From Lysinibacillus agricola (lineage in GTDB: Bacteria; Bacillota; Bacilli; Bacillales_A; Planococcaceae): 64,000 bases of DNA. This document shows positions 9,607-18,512 of this stretch, one piece after another. Where the stretch lies: the NCBI RefSeq assembly GCF_016638705.1, contig NZ_CP067341.1, positions 3,599,501-3,663,500 of the forward strand. Direction: 5' to 3'. Every line of letters starts with the position of its first letter. The stretch's first letter is position 1. The position numbers and the translations under genes are program-made. The notes under the pieces were generated by a model that worked only from the letters and a program-made list of their open reading frames with translations, was not told the DNA's origin and made no database searches.

Positions 9607-10590
9607 TTAGAATGCAGCAAGTTCTCGCATCGCACGCTCTACTTTTTCAGGGTTAATCATAAAATACTTTTCCATCGTTGGTGCATACGGCATCGCTGGA
9701 ACATCTGGTCCCGCTAGGCGTTGAATTGGTGCATCGAGTTCAAATAAACAATGCTCAGCAATAATTGCTGCAACCTCACCCATAATGCTTCCTTCTTTAT
9801 TATCCTCAGTAACTAGTAAAACTTTACCTGTTTTACTTGCCGCCTCAATGATTGCTTCTTTATCAAGAGGATAAACCGTGCGTAGGTCAAGAATATGCGC
9901 TGAAATACCGTCTGCCGCTAGGCGTTCTGCTGCCTGTAATGCAAAATGGACGGCTAAACCATACGTAATGACAGTAACGTCTTCCCCTTCGCGCTTAACA
10001 TCTGCCTTACCAATCGGTAATGTGTAATCATCTACTGGTACTTCACCTTTAATGAGTCGATAAGCACGTTTATGCTCAAAAAATAGTACTGGATCCTCAT
10101 CACGGATTGCTGCTTTTAACAAACCTTTTGCATCATAAGGTGTTGACGGAATAACAATTTTTAAGCCTGGAGTTCCTGCAAAAAGTGCTTCTACAGATTG
10201 CGAATGATAGAGTGCTCCGTGAATACCTCCGCCAAATGGTGCACGTATAACCATTGGGCAAGACCAGTCATTATTTGAACGGTAGCGGATTTTTGCTGCC
10301 TCAGAAACGATTTGGTTAACGGCAGGCATAATGAAATCAGCGAATTGCATCTCGGCAATTGGGCGCATCCCATACATCGCAGCACCAATACCAACACCTG
10401 CAATAGCACTCTCTGCAAGAGGTGTGTCAAGTACCCGATATTCACCAAATTGCTCGTAAAGACCTGTTGTTGCTTTGAAAACCCCGCCTTTGCGACCAAC
10501 GTCCTCTCCTAAAATGAAAACACGCTCATCACGTTCCATCTCTTCCTTCATCGCTAATGTAATCGCATCAATATAAGACATCACTGCCAT
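9607..10590 (-). CDS. bkdAB: Branched-chain 2-oxoacid dehydrogenase E1 beta subunit
   Basis: A 327-residue transketolase-like beta subunit with FILGEDVGRKGGVFKATTGL near the N-terminus, IRAPFGGGIHGALYHSQS in the middle and the C-terminal EHCLFELDAPIQRLAGPDVP. It forms the E1 heterotetramer with BkdAA, which decarboxylates 2-oxoisovalerate, 2-oxoisocaproate and 2-oxomethylvalerate. The start overlaps the bkdAA stop (TAATG). Position next to leucine dehydrogenase favours the branched-chain complex over acetoin or pyruvate dehydrogenase. Confidence 0.93.
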   Translation of the reverse strand: MAVMSYIDAITLAMKEEMERDERVFILGEDVGRKGGVFKATTGLYEQFGEYRVLDTPLAESAIAGVGIGAAMYGMRPIAEMQFADFIMPAVNQIVSEAAKIRYRSNNDWSCPMVIRAPFGGGIHGALYHSQSVEALFAGTPGLKIVIPSTPYDAKGLLKAAIRDEDPVLFFEHKRAYRLIKGEVPVDDYTLPIGKADVKREGEDVTVITYGLAVHFALQAAERLAADGISAHILDLRTVYPLDKEAIIEAASKTGKVLLVTEDNKEGSIMGEVAAIIAEHCLFELDAPIQRLAGPDVPAMPYAPTMEKYFMINPEKVERAMRELAAF

Positions 10591-11606
10591 TACACGTCAC
10601 CTCCGTCCACTGGTGCATATACGTACTTCAAAGCATGCTCTGGTGTTGCATACGGAGCAGCTTCTGCATAATCTGTTGCTTCATTCACCTCTGCCATGAT
10701 ACGCTCTTCTATTTCAGCACGGAGCTTTTCTGTCATAACTCCAGCATCCATTAGATACTTTTCAAATAACAGAACAGGATCCTTTGCTTTGCCTTCTGCT
10801 ATATCCTCGGCAGTTCGATATTGACGATCATCATCATCCGAAGAATGTGCCGTTAAGCGATACGTCACTGTTTCTATTAAACTCGGCCCTTCACCACTAC
10901 GTGCACGATCAGCTGCTTCTTTTACAACCTTATAGACTTGTAACGGACATTTTCCATCAACAGTAACACCTGGCATACCGTAGCCAATGCCGCGATCTGA
11001 CACTTTCGCACAGCCTAATTGACGTTCAACTGGCACGGAAATTGCGTATTGATTATTTTCTACCATTATAATAACGGGAAGCTTATGAACCCCTGCGAAA
11101 TTCGCACCTTCATGGAAATCACCTTGGTTAGATGAGCCTTCACCGAGTGTAACGAAAGTAATAAAATCTTCTTTTTGCAGACGCCCTGCTAAAGCTACTC
11201 CCACCGCGTGTGGAACTTGTGTAGTAACTGGCGAAGAGCCTGTTAGAATACGATTTTTCTTTTGTCCAAAATGACCTGGCATTTGACGTCCACCTGAGTT
11301 TGGATCCTCTGCTTTGGCAAATGCGGATAACATCAGTTCTCTTGGTGTCATTCCAAAATGTAAAACAACACCCATATCACGATAATACGGCGCAATATAA
11401 TCTTTGTTATGATCAAGAGCAAAGGCCGCTCCTACTTGTGCTGCCTCCTGTCCCTGACATGAAATAACAAACGGAATCTTACCAGAACGGTTTAACAACC
11501 ACATACGTTCATCTAGTCTTCTTGCCATTAACATCGTTTCGAACATTGCAAGTACATCTTCATTTGATAAACCTAAATCCTCATGCTTGATTTGAACATC
11601 TTGCAT
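10590..11606 (-). CDS. bkdAA: Branched-chain 2-oxoacid dehydrogenase E1 alpha subunit
   Basis: A 338-residue ThDP-binding subunit. The ThDP/Mg motif starts at GEGSSNQGDFHEGANFAG and ends in VENNQYAIS. The phosphorylation-loop-like TYRLTAHSSDDD follows. It decarboxylates branched 2-oxoacids and acylates the E2 lipoyl group. It is separated from lpdV by about 550 bp that holds a repeat element, so the cluster may be split into two transcripts or depend on read-through. Confidence 0.93.
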   Translation of the reverse strand: MQDVQIKHEDLGLSNEDVLAMFETMLMARRLDERMWLLNRSGKIPFVISCQGQEAAQVGAAFALDHNKDYIAPYYRDMGVVLHFGMTPRELMLSAFAKAEDPNSGGRQMPGHFGQKKNRILTGSSPVTTQVPHAVGVALAGRLQKEDFITFVTLGEGSSNQGDFHEGANFAGVHKLPVIIMVENNQYAISVPVERQLGCAKVSDRGIGYGMPGVTVDGKCPLQVYKVVKEAADRARSGEGPSLIETVTYRLTAHSSDDDDRQYRTAEDIAEGKAKDPVLLFEKYLMDAGVMTEKLRAEIEERIMAEVNEATDYAEAAPYATPEHALKYVYAPVDGGDV

Positions 11607-11785
11607 ACGAACACCCCTTTCGTATTGTAGAGAAATAACTAAAGCATTTTATGGCTCTTCACCAAATATGTACTTGACTGCACATTATGTTCCATGTGCT
11701 TTCATACCAATTTACTTTTTTAATCAAGAACAGATTTTAGTATTGATCCCATATTAAATCCCCATACTTTAGTGAAATTATAAAT

Positions 11786-12125
11786 CATCAATTATGCCTC
11801 AGCATAATTGCGTCCGGATTCGGCTTTGTGCTTAGGCCTACACGACGCAGGTCAGTTAGCCGTTATCGCATGGATGCGATGATTTTTAGGCTAACATCCT
11901 ATATTGCACTCCTTTCCGAATCTGTGACATCCACCGGAGGCTTTAGGCCAACAGATGTTTTTTGCGCGAAAGCGTAGTGCTAACGCAACGGCAGCACATG
12001 TTTTTGTCTGTGCGAAAGCGAAGCGACAGCAACAGCACGATATTGGTCACTCAGTCGTTGCCACAGGACGTGGCGTTCTTAGACTGAGTTCCTCTATTTC
12101 AGCTGATGTTTGGACCCGCTAAAAA
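11786..12125. repeat. Interspersed GC-rich palindromic repeat between lpdV and bkdAA
   Basis: It begins with ATTATGCCTCAGCATAATTG and CGTCCGGATTCGG, has inverted modules (GGATTCGG/CCGAATC), and contains GCGAAAGCGTAG and GCGAAAGCGAAGCGACAG boxes seen in other repeats of this window. A large hairpin at 12049-12089 pairs ACTCAGTC with GACTGAGT around GCCAC-AGGAC-GTGGC. Base composition is clearly richer in GC than the surroundings. No coding frame or transposase is seen. Confidence 0.65.
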
Positions 12126-12159
12126 GTAATTTAAATCCGCATTCATTAGCTGAAAGAAG

Positions 12160-13587
12160 TTAAAAATGAATGGCACGATTATCGACTGCTAACGCTGATT
12201 CCACTAACACCTCATTCAGTGACGGATGTGGATGAATGGCCTGACTAACTTCCCACGGCGTTGCATCTAGTAACTTAGCAAGTGATGCTTCACCAATTAA
12301 ATCTGTCACATGTGGTCCTACCATATGAATACCCAAAATATCATTCGTTTCTTCATCAGCAACAATTTTTACAAAGCCATCTGTCTCTCCATTAACTAGC
12401 GCTTTTCCAATCGCCTTGAATGGAAACTTACCGACCTTCAATGTATAACCTTGCTCTTGTGCAGCACTTTCTGTTAAGCCAATACTTGCAACCTCAGGGT
12501 AAGAATAAACGCATTTTGGTACCTTTAGAACATCAAGTGCCTCTGTTTTACCCGTTGCAATATGCTCAATAGCAGATAACCCTTCGTGAGAAGCAACATG
12601 CGCTAATTGTAAACCACCGATAACATCCCCAATAGCATACATATGTGATTCCTTCGTTTGATACGAATCATTGACTTTGATAAACCCATTTTCAACTTCT
12701 ATTTCTGTATTTTCTAAACCTATACCTTGCGTATTTGCTTCACGCCCTACAGAAAGCAATAATTTATCAGCCTCAAATAATTCTTCCTTATCACTAACTT
12801 TTGCAGAAATGAAAACGTTATCATTTTCAATTTTGATGGTTCCTGTATCTAAGCGAGCGTTTGTCACGATACGGACGCCTCTTTTTTCAAGCTGTTTTGT
12901 CACTTCTTTTACAATATCTGTATCCTCTGTAGGCAAAATTGATGGTCCATATTCAATGACCGTTACGTAAACCCCAAAATCACAAAGCATCGAAGCCCAT
13001 TCTATGCCAATAACTCCTCCGCCAACAATTAACATTGACTTTGGCAGTTCTTTCATTTGCAGTGCATGATCAGAGTTCATCACATATTTACCGTCGACCG
13101 TTAGTCCTGCCATTCCTCTTGGCTTAGATCCTGTTGCAATAACAACATTTGTAGGGACAAGCATTTCATTTTCATCACCATTACTCATTTCAACTGAAAT
13201 AGTACCCGGCATTGGTGAGAAAATGGACGGTCCTAAAATTCGCCCTGTTCCCTGATAAACGTCTATTTTGCCTTTTTTCATCAGTGTATTCACACCTTGG
13301 CTCAATTGCTCAACAATCGCTTGTTTCCTTGCCTGCACTTTGTCGAATTTCAATGTAACTCCTTCAATATCTACACCATATTCAGTGGCTGTTTTATTTG
13401 CCATACGATACACTTCTGCACTTCGAAGTAGGGCCTTGCTTGGTATACAGCCTTTATGCAAGCATGTTCCACCTAGACGCTCACGTTCGACAATAGCTGT
13501 TTTTAAGCCCAACTGTGCAGCTCGAATTGCTGCAACATAGCCACCTGTACCTCCGCCTAAAATGACAACATCATAATTTTGAGCCAT
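12160..13587 (-). CDS. lpdV: Dihydrolipoyl dehydrogenase (E3) of the branched-chain complex
   Basis: A 475-residue flavoprotein disulfide reductase: FAD-binding VVILGGGTGGYVAAIRAAQL, the redox-active disulfide in GGTCLHKGCIPSK, an NAD-binding GGGVIGIEWAS segment, and the C-terminal His-Glu pair in HPHPSLNEVLVE. It reoxidises the lipoyl groups of BkdB. Its place between bcd and the bkd genes matches lpdV of B. subtilis. The ptb/buk phosphotransbutyrylase and kinase genes usually found with it in B. subtilis are absent here. Confidence 0.95.
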   Translation of the reverse strand: MAQNYDVVILGGGTGGYVAAIRAAQLGLKTAIVERERLGGTCLHKGCIPSKALLRSAEVYRMANKTATEYGVDIEGVTLKFDKVQARKQAIVEQLSQGVNTLMKKGKIDVYQGTGRILGPSIFSPMPGTISVEMSNGDENEMLVPTNVVIATGSKPRGMAGLTVDGKYVMNSDHALQMKELPKSMLIVGGGVIGIEWASMLCDFGVYVTVIEYGPSILPTEDTDIVKEVTKQLEKRGVRIVTNARLDTGTIKIENDNVFISAKVSDKEELFEADKLLLSVGREANTQGIGLENTEIEVENGFIKVNDSYQTKESHMYAIGDVIGGLQLAHVASHEGLSAIEHIATGKTEALDVLKVPKCVYSYPEVASIGLTESAAQEQGYTLKVGKFPFKAIGKALVNGETDGFVKIVADEETNDILGIHMVGPHVTDLIGEASLAKLLDATPWEVSQAIHPHPSLNEVLVESALAVDNRAIHF

Positions 13588-13774
13588 GTTAATTCCCCCC
13601 TTATGAGAAAAATGCTAAAGCATGCTATCCGCTACTGGTAACCGTAAGAAATTCTTTAAATTGGATGCGCTTGCAGAAGTGGTAGGGCTTTAGCTTAACT
13701 TCATTAAAGCTATTAATTTACTATAAAGTTAGAAGAAGTCGACAATGCGACTTCTTTAAACGAATTTGCGGTTT

Positions 13775-14869
13775 TTAACGACCGTGTAAAATATTTTTTT
13801 CATTTTTTAAGAATTGGCTACGAGACTTTGATACTCGAGCAATACGTTCTTCTGCTAAACGATTAGCCGCTACATATGTCGGGATGCCGTCACGTTTAGA
13901 AATAGCGAAGATTTTTTCGATACTATCGTAAATACCTTCAACTCGCTTCATTGCACGCTCACGGTTATAGCCGTATAATTCATCAGCTACATTAATTACT
14001 CCACCTGCATTAATCACATAATCCGGTGTATAAACTATCCCTAATTCATGTAAATAATCACCATGACGAGAATCTTGTAGTTGGTTATTAGCAGAACCAG
14101 CGATAACCTTTGCTTTTAGTTGCGGGATCGTTTCATCATTTATTATCGCTCCTAATGCACAAGGTGAGAAAATATCAACTTCCTGTGAATAGATTTCCTC
14201 TGGTGCCACTGCAGTCGCACCAAATTCATTCACAACTCGATCAATTGCCGCCTGATTAATATCTGTAACAACAAGTTTTGCACCCTCATTATGTAAATAC
14301 TCGCAAAGCTTGTAAGCTACATTTCCTAGCCCTTGGACAGAAATTGTACGTCCCTCTAGTGAATCAGATCCAAATGCTTCTTTTGCTGCTGCTTTCATAC
14401 CAAGGTAAACGCCGTAAGCAGTTACTGGAGATGGATTTCCGGATGAACCAAAAGCCGGAGAAATTCCCGTAACATAATTTGTTTCCTCATGAATTAAATC
14501 CATATCTGTCACTGTAGTTCCAACGTCTTCTGCTGTAATATAGCGGCCATTTAGCCCTTGGATGAAACGTCCTAGTGCACGGAACATTTCTTCATTTTTA
14601 TCTTTAAATGGGTCACCGATAATGACCGTTTTTCCACCGCCAAGGTTTAAACCAGCAGCTGCATTTTTATAGGTCATCCCTCGTGCTAAACGTAATGCAT
14701 CCTCTATCGCATTTTCTTCTGATGCATATGTCCACATACGTGCCCCGCCTAGTGCTGGCCCAAGTGTTGTGTCATGGATAGCGATAATCGCTTTTAACCC
14801 TGATGCTTCATCTTGGCAAAATACCAATTGTTCATAATCATACTTTTCCATATACTTGAAGATTTCCAT
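13775..14869 (-). CDS. bcd: Leucine dehydrogenase
   Basis: A 364-residue Glu/Leu/Phe/Val dehydrogenase starting [17 protein letters not shown]. It has the PALGGARMW substrate loop, the catalytic Lys in [13 protein letters not shown] and a Rossmann GLGNVAY motif. It oxidatively deaminates Leu, Ile and Val to 2-oxoacids with NAD. A longer frame begins 17 codons upstream, but AAAGGGG just before this ATG and the family length favour the start given. It heads the cluster and is divergent from yqzF. No bkdR activator gene is present. Confidence 0.95.
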   Translation of the reverse strand: MEIFKYMEKYDYEQLVFCQDEASGLKAIIAIHDTTLGPALGGARMWTYASEENAIEDALRLARGMTYKNAAAGLNLGGGKTVIIGDPFKDKNEEMFRALGRFIQGLNGRYITAEDVGTTVTDMDLIHEETNYVTGISPAFGSSGNPSPVTAYGVYLGMKAAAKEAFGSDSLEGRTISVQGLGNVAYKLCEYLHNEGAKLVVTDINQAAIDRVVNEFGATAVAPEEIYSQEVDIFSPCALGAIINDETIPQLKAKVIAGSANNQLQDSRHGDYLHELGIVYTPDYVINAGGVINVADELYGYNRERAMKRVEGIYDSIEKIFAISKRDGIPTYVAANRLAEERIARVSKSRSQFLKNEKNILHGR

Positions 14870-15040
14870 GAAAACTCGCCCCTTTGCTTTGGAAAGTGCA
14901 TCCCCAAATGCCCATCCCAATTAAATAATAATTAACAAACAAAAATTGTTTAGTAATGGATAATATTGCTCCATTTAATTTTACAATACTGACAATTTCA
15001 CAATTTCGCAACTATTATTACACTTTCTTGTTTAAGTAAG

Positions 15041-15055
15041 AATTTTCTAAACATT
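15041..15055. promoter_or_regulatory. Candidate CodY box between bcd and yqzF
   Basis: AATTTTCTAAACATT differs at two of 15 positions from the CodY consensus AATTTTCWGAAAATT. CodY control of branched-chain amino acid catabolism is known in B. subtilis. Site function here is inference. Confidence 0.5.
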
Positions 15056-15124
15056 CAGTTACAGATACTAGTTTATATTTTACTTACTGCGAGGTTCATC
15101 AGTTACATAGTTTTATAACCTTTC

Positions 15125-15152
15125 TTGACATTCCATTTTCCACAGGTAAAAT
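15125..15152 (+). promoter_or_regulatory. Sigma-A promoter of yqzF
   Basis: TTGACA (15125-15130), a 16-bp spacer and TAAAAT (15147-15152), 28 bp before the start codon, with an AAGGAGGG ribosome binding site between. Confidence 0.75.
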
Positions 15153-15179
15153 TAAACTTAGGAATAAGGAGGGACATGC

Positions 15180-15416
15180 ATGGCTCGTTTAGCTGCATTT
15201 ATTGTAATGCTTATTCCAGGTCTTATGGCTGCAGGTGGCATTAAATTCATGCGTGATACATTATTTGGTAAGCTTATTTCACCTTTCCCATTTTTATGGC
15301 TACAATTCGTCGTTGGCATTATTCTCTTTGTTATTGGCTTTGGCTTTTTCGCAGGATTCTTACTTCACCGCGATCGAAAAAATGGAAAAATAGCTCCACG
15401 CTTCCAAAAAAAATAA
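15180..15416 (+). CDS. yqzF: DUF2627 membrane protein (YqzF-like)
   Basis: A 78-residue protein with two hydrophobic segments, the first near residues 3-20 and the second in FVVGIILFVIGFGFFAGFLL, and a basic C-terminal tail. It matches DUF2627/YqzF, which sits upstream of the bkd cluster in B. subtilis as well. Function is unknown. It has its own promoter and a strong terminator, so it is monocistronic. Confidence 0.85.
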   Translation: MARLAAFIVMLIPGLMAAGGIKFMRDTLFGKLISPFPFLWLQFVVGIILFVIGFGFFAGFLLHRDRKNGKIAPRFQKK

Positions 15417-15465
15417 AAATAGCTATCCTATTAAGTCTCAACAGACTTATTGGATAGCTATTTTT
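15415..15465 (+). terminator. Terminator of yqzF
   Basis: AAAAATAGCTATCC pairs with GGATAGCTATTTTT, with a nested AAGTCT/AGACTT stem. The A/T-rich outer arms let it act in both directions. A GCGAAAGCGTAGCG module of the interspersed repeats lies just beyond, near 15504. Confidence 0.85.
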
Positions 15466-15548
15466 ATATTCATTCAAAAGCATCAGCTACATTGTTTATC
15501 TGTAGCGAAAGCGTAGCGTCAGTAACGATTTCGCCAAGGTGAAATTGA

Positions 15549-16274
15549 TTAACGTTGTTGTCTCTCAATTACTTTATCCGGAAAATCAGTAATCCAACCA
15601 ATTACAGAAGGATGCGGATTCGTTAAAAATGTTTCATCCCCATCAATTGCATAAAAACGACATGCTTTATCACTCGCTACACAAGCCTCTAAATATCTTG
15701 GTTTATAATACCTTTTATGCATATGAACACTATCAATCGCTTTGTAATCACTAAGCAAATCCCATTTTATTTTTTTCGTTGCTATAAGTGCTGTTTCATA
15801 TTCTGGCCTATATTGTTTCACAATCTCTAGAAGCTCATAGTGAAACGATGAAAAATGACTGCCAATAGGCAAAGTTAGCCCATGAAGCATTTGAATAAGT
15901 GCGCTTTTATTATCAAGGATTGTTGATTTTAATTCGATATTAAGGGGTAGTTGTTGTGAATTTGCCCATGCTAAAACTGCATCAAACGTTGGAATTTTAT
16001 ACGTTGAAAATAATCGTCTCCACGGCTTCCCAAGTTTAAATCTTTGTAGCTCCTCTATCGTACATTCATTCACAAGCTTATTGATGCCAACCAATCTTGA
16101 TAGCTGTGAATCATGATATACAACGGGAATTCCTTCTTTTGAAAGCTGGATATCTAATTCAATCCCATCTGCTCCCAGCTCTAATGCCTTTTCAAAAGCC
16201 TTGAAGCTATTTTCAAGTGCATACGCTGAAGCCCCGCGATGTGCAAATACAGGAATGAAAGATTCACTAGACAT
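15549..16274 (-). CDS. Glycerophosphodiester phosphodiesterase
   Basis: A 241-residue GDPD TIM-barrel protein with the conserved FAHRGASAYALENS, metal-binding GADGIELDIQL and the VYHD catalytic His. It hydrolyses glycerophosphodiesters to glycerol-3-phosphate and alcohol. No signal peptide is visible, so it is probably cytosolic. It corresponds in place to B. subtilis yqiK, downstream of spo0A. The start overlaps the end of the FapA-like gene by 8 bp, indicating one transcript. Confidence 0.9.
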   Translation of the reverse strand: MSSESFIPVFAHRGASAYALENSFKAFEKALELGADGIELDIQLSKEGIPVVYHDSQLSRLVGINKLVNECTIEELQRFKLGKPWRRLFSTYKIPTFDAVLAWANSQQLPLNIELKSTILDNKSALIQMLHGLTLPIGSHFSSFHYELLEIVKQYRPEYETALIATKKIKWDLLSDYKAIDSVHMHKRYYKPRYLEACVASDKACRFYAIDGDETFLTNPHPSVIGWITDFPDKVIERQQR

Positions 16275-17838
16275 TTAACTCACCGAATTCGAGAAGAAAT
16301 TTACCATTTGTCATTTTACCTAACAAGGATGATTTTTTTCCAATTTGAATATAGGTACCAGGATAAGCTTCCTTGGTCACAATAATTTCCTCTTTCCCTG
16401 CATGACGCATTTCATCCATCATTAGCTTAACCTCACGATCAATTGTCATTGCTTCCGCTTTCAATTTCGTTAAGCTATGCTTTGTTTGCTCAAATGTAGC
16501 TATCTGCTCCTTAGACATTTGGCTCAGGAGTGATAGTAAGCTTTTAATTTTTGCTTCGTGCTCTGAGATTTCTAATTGCAGTTGCTTAAGCTTCGTTGCC
16601 TTTTCTTGCATAATCGAATAACTTTCCTTTTTATTGACGCTTTCGATGATTAAATCAGTTCGACGCTCTAAACGATTTCCTGAGATGGCAGTGACGATTG
16701 TATTTTTGGCAACTGCACGGCCCCCAATAATTTTACCTTTTCGTTCGTCCACAAAGATAGAATGTGCAGAGAGCTGTGATCCCAATGCATAAAATCCTAT
16801 ATGAATACTGTCATTTGCAACTAAATTCGACTCATTGACATGCTTGACAAAAATATTGCCGCCTGCCTCTACAAGAGTTGAGCCCAGACCAAAAATTCCT
16901 CCGCGAATATAGACATCCCCTTCAATGGATTTAATAAGTTTGGCACCGCTTACACCTTCAGCACCTTCGATGGAAATATCTCCAGTAGCAATGACTGTAT
17001 AGCCAGATGAAACTGTTCCTTTAATGCTTAGGGATCCATTAAATTCTAGATTACCGGTTTCAACGCCAACATCTCCATTAATAGGTAAATGTCTATTTAC
17101 ACCGATCATGCCTTTGACATCATCTAATACACCAGCTATTTTCGAACGGATGACAACTTTCCCATCCTCTTCCACTTCATAAGCTGATTTTTTATCGTAT
17201 CGTATAGGAAAATCACGACCTGGTGCAGCAGCCATAATTTCGCCTAGTACATTTTTCCCAGGTTCACCTAAAGTCGCAGGGATTTTTTCGCCTAGCCACG
17301 AACCTTCGGAAATTTCAGAAATAAAGTTCATGTCATAATAATCAGCTTTCCCATCTTCGCGAATTACTGGCTTTCTCTCTGGTTTAGGTAAGTATGTAAT
17401 TTGTGCATCTATTCCTGCCACAGGTGGTGTTCCTTGTGCAATTAAAAATGCTTTTCCTGGCTCAATCTTGGAAATATCAAAATCCAAAACCCCATAAACA
17501 ATTCCTTCGTTTTCAAGTGTTTCTAGAATTTGTTGAGTTAATTTTTCTTTATTCTTTAGAATATAATCATGTGTTTCATATATAAATATAGAGGTAGACA
17601 TTTTGTCTCGTGCAATTTCCGCTTCAACATTTGGAAGCCAGCGTCCAATTTCAACAGGGCTTGAGCTTTCTGTTGCTAAAACATTTTTTAATATTGAAAA
17701 ATTAGACAATTTAAGTCGCGGATGACTACGTAAAATACTATCAAATTCTTTTAATGGAAAACTGGCACTGTAAGTAAGCATAAATACCTTGCCATTTTCT
17801 TCAGATATTTCGAAGTTATCATTTCGAACTAGAATCAA
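16267..17838 (-). CDS. FapA family (DUF342) polymer-forming protein
   Basis: A 523-residue protein with the FapA N-terminal region, a central beta-helical repeat region (repeating short Gly/Val/Ile segments, about residues 170-380) and a C-terminal coiled coil of about 90 residues (LKQLQLEISEHEAKIKSLLS). The start is TTG, supported by GGAGGAG 7 nt upstream; no ATG fits as well. The DUF342 family is linked to envelope or flagellar assembly, but no flagellar genes are nearby, so its role here is unknown. Confidence 0.85.
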   Translation of the reverse strand: MILVRNDNFEISEENGKVFMLTYSASFPLKEFDSILRSHPRLKLSNFSILKNVLATESSSPVEIGRWLPNVEAEIARDKMSTSIFIYETHDYILKNKEKLTQQILETLENEGIVYGVLDFDISKIEPGKAFLIAQGTPPVAGIDAQITYLPKPERKPVIREDGKADYYDMNFISEISEGSWLGEKIPATLGEPGKNVLGEIMAAAPGRDFPIRYDKKSAYEVEEDGKVVIRSKIAGVLDDVKGMIGVNRHLPINGDVGVETGNLEFNGSLSIKGTVSSGYTVIATGDISIEGAEGVSGAKLIKSIEGDVYIRGGIFGLGSTLVEAGGNIFVKHVNESNLVANDSIHIGFYALGSQLSAHSIFVDERKGKIIGGRAVAKNTIVTAISGNRLERRTDLIIESVNKKESYSIMQEKATKLKQLQLEISEHEAKIKSLLSLLSQMSKEQIATFEQTKHSLTKLKAEAMTIDREVKLMMDEMRHAGKEEIIVTKEAYPGTYIQIGKKSSLLGKMTNGKFLLEFGELNV

Positions 17839-18213
17839 GCTATCTCCTCCTTCCCTCTAACTGTAAGTATATACAATCTATTTACATTTGTTTAGAGACA
17901 ATTGTCACTACTCAGAAAGAATATACACGTACTTTATAAGCAATATATATATCCACCTTTTTTATTTTCACATCATTATTAGTCGATTTATACTATAAAA
18001 AAGCAAGGATTTTCTCAGTCTTCAAAATCTCACTGTCCACATTGATACATTTCACTGTTAACAATTAGGAAATTTACTTATTTTTCAACCAACTTAAATA
18101 ATAAATAATATTTCTGTCATAATTTTCATAATCATACTTAGGCCTTCAAGACTAAATAAACATGCCTTGGAAACCGTTTATACAGGTGTTCGAATAAAGT
18201 TGAATGTTGGCTA
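17839..18213. other. Intergenic stretch with no feature seen
   Basis: About 375 AT-rich bases lie between the FapA-like gene and a small ORF. I see no open frame with a credible start, no strong hairpin and no repeat. Confidence 0.6.
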
Positions 18214-18405
18214 CTAGTCCTTCTCTAGAATAACCTCAATGTGAAGATGCGCACCTAATTGATCAAAATTTAGGAGCTGCTCACGTGTCATAAAGTAAAC
18301 GCTAATGCTTCCATTCATTCCAAGCCGCACTTCAAATAAATTATCTTCTATCTGTGTTATTTCTAACGAGTTTTTTTCGTCAAGCTGTATGTTTACGCTT
18401 TTCAT
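18214..18405 (-). CDS. Small hypothetical protein
   Basis: A 63-residue acidic, soluble-looking protein beginning MKSVNIQLDEKNSLEITQIE, with a GGGTGA ribosome binding site 6 nt upstream. Hydrophobic and polar residues alternate as in a small beta-sheet. I do not recognise the family. It lies beside the IS-disrupted PH-domain gene. Confidence 0.55.
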   Translation of the reverse strand: MKSVNIQLDEKNSLEITQIEDNLFEVRLGMNGSISVYFMTREQLLNFDQLGAHLHIEVILEKD

Positions 18406-18428
18406 ATGTTATCACCCAATTAAATTAT

Positions 18429-18456
18429 AAACGATCAACAGCATTGTTGATCGTTT
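18429..18456 (-). terminator. Hairpin after the PH-domain gene remnant
   Basis: Perfect 12-bp stem AAACGATCAACA/TGTTGATCGTTT with a 4-nt loop, just after the TAA of the 3' gene fragment. The T-tail is weak. Confidence 0.65.
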
Positions 18457-18462
18457 AATTTA

Positions 18463-18512
18463 TTACTTTCCTAATACATGTTCCGCTAACACACTTTGAA
18501 TTTTATATATGT
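18463..18512 (-). pseudogene. 3' fragment of the PH-domain gene cut off by the IS element
   Basis: On the minus strand this encodes IYKIQSVLAEHVLGK and a stop, the expected C-terminus of the PH-domain protein whose 5' part is at 20067-20408. Joining the two at the ACAT duplication restores an open frame (NKSTN-IYKIQS). It is separated from its 5' part by the 1561-bp IS. Confidence 0.85.
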
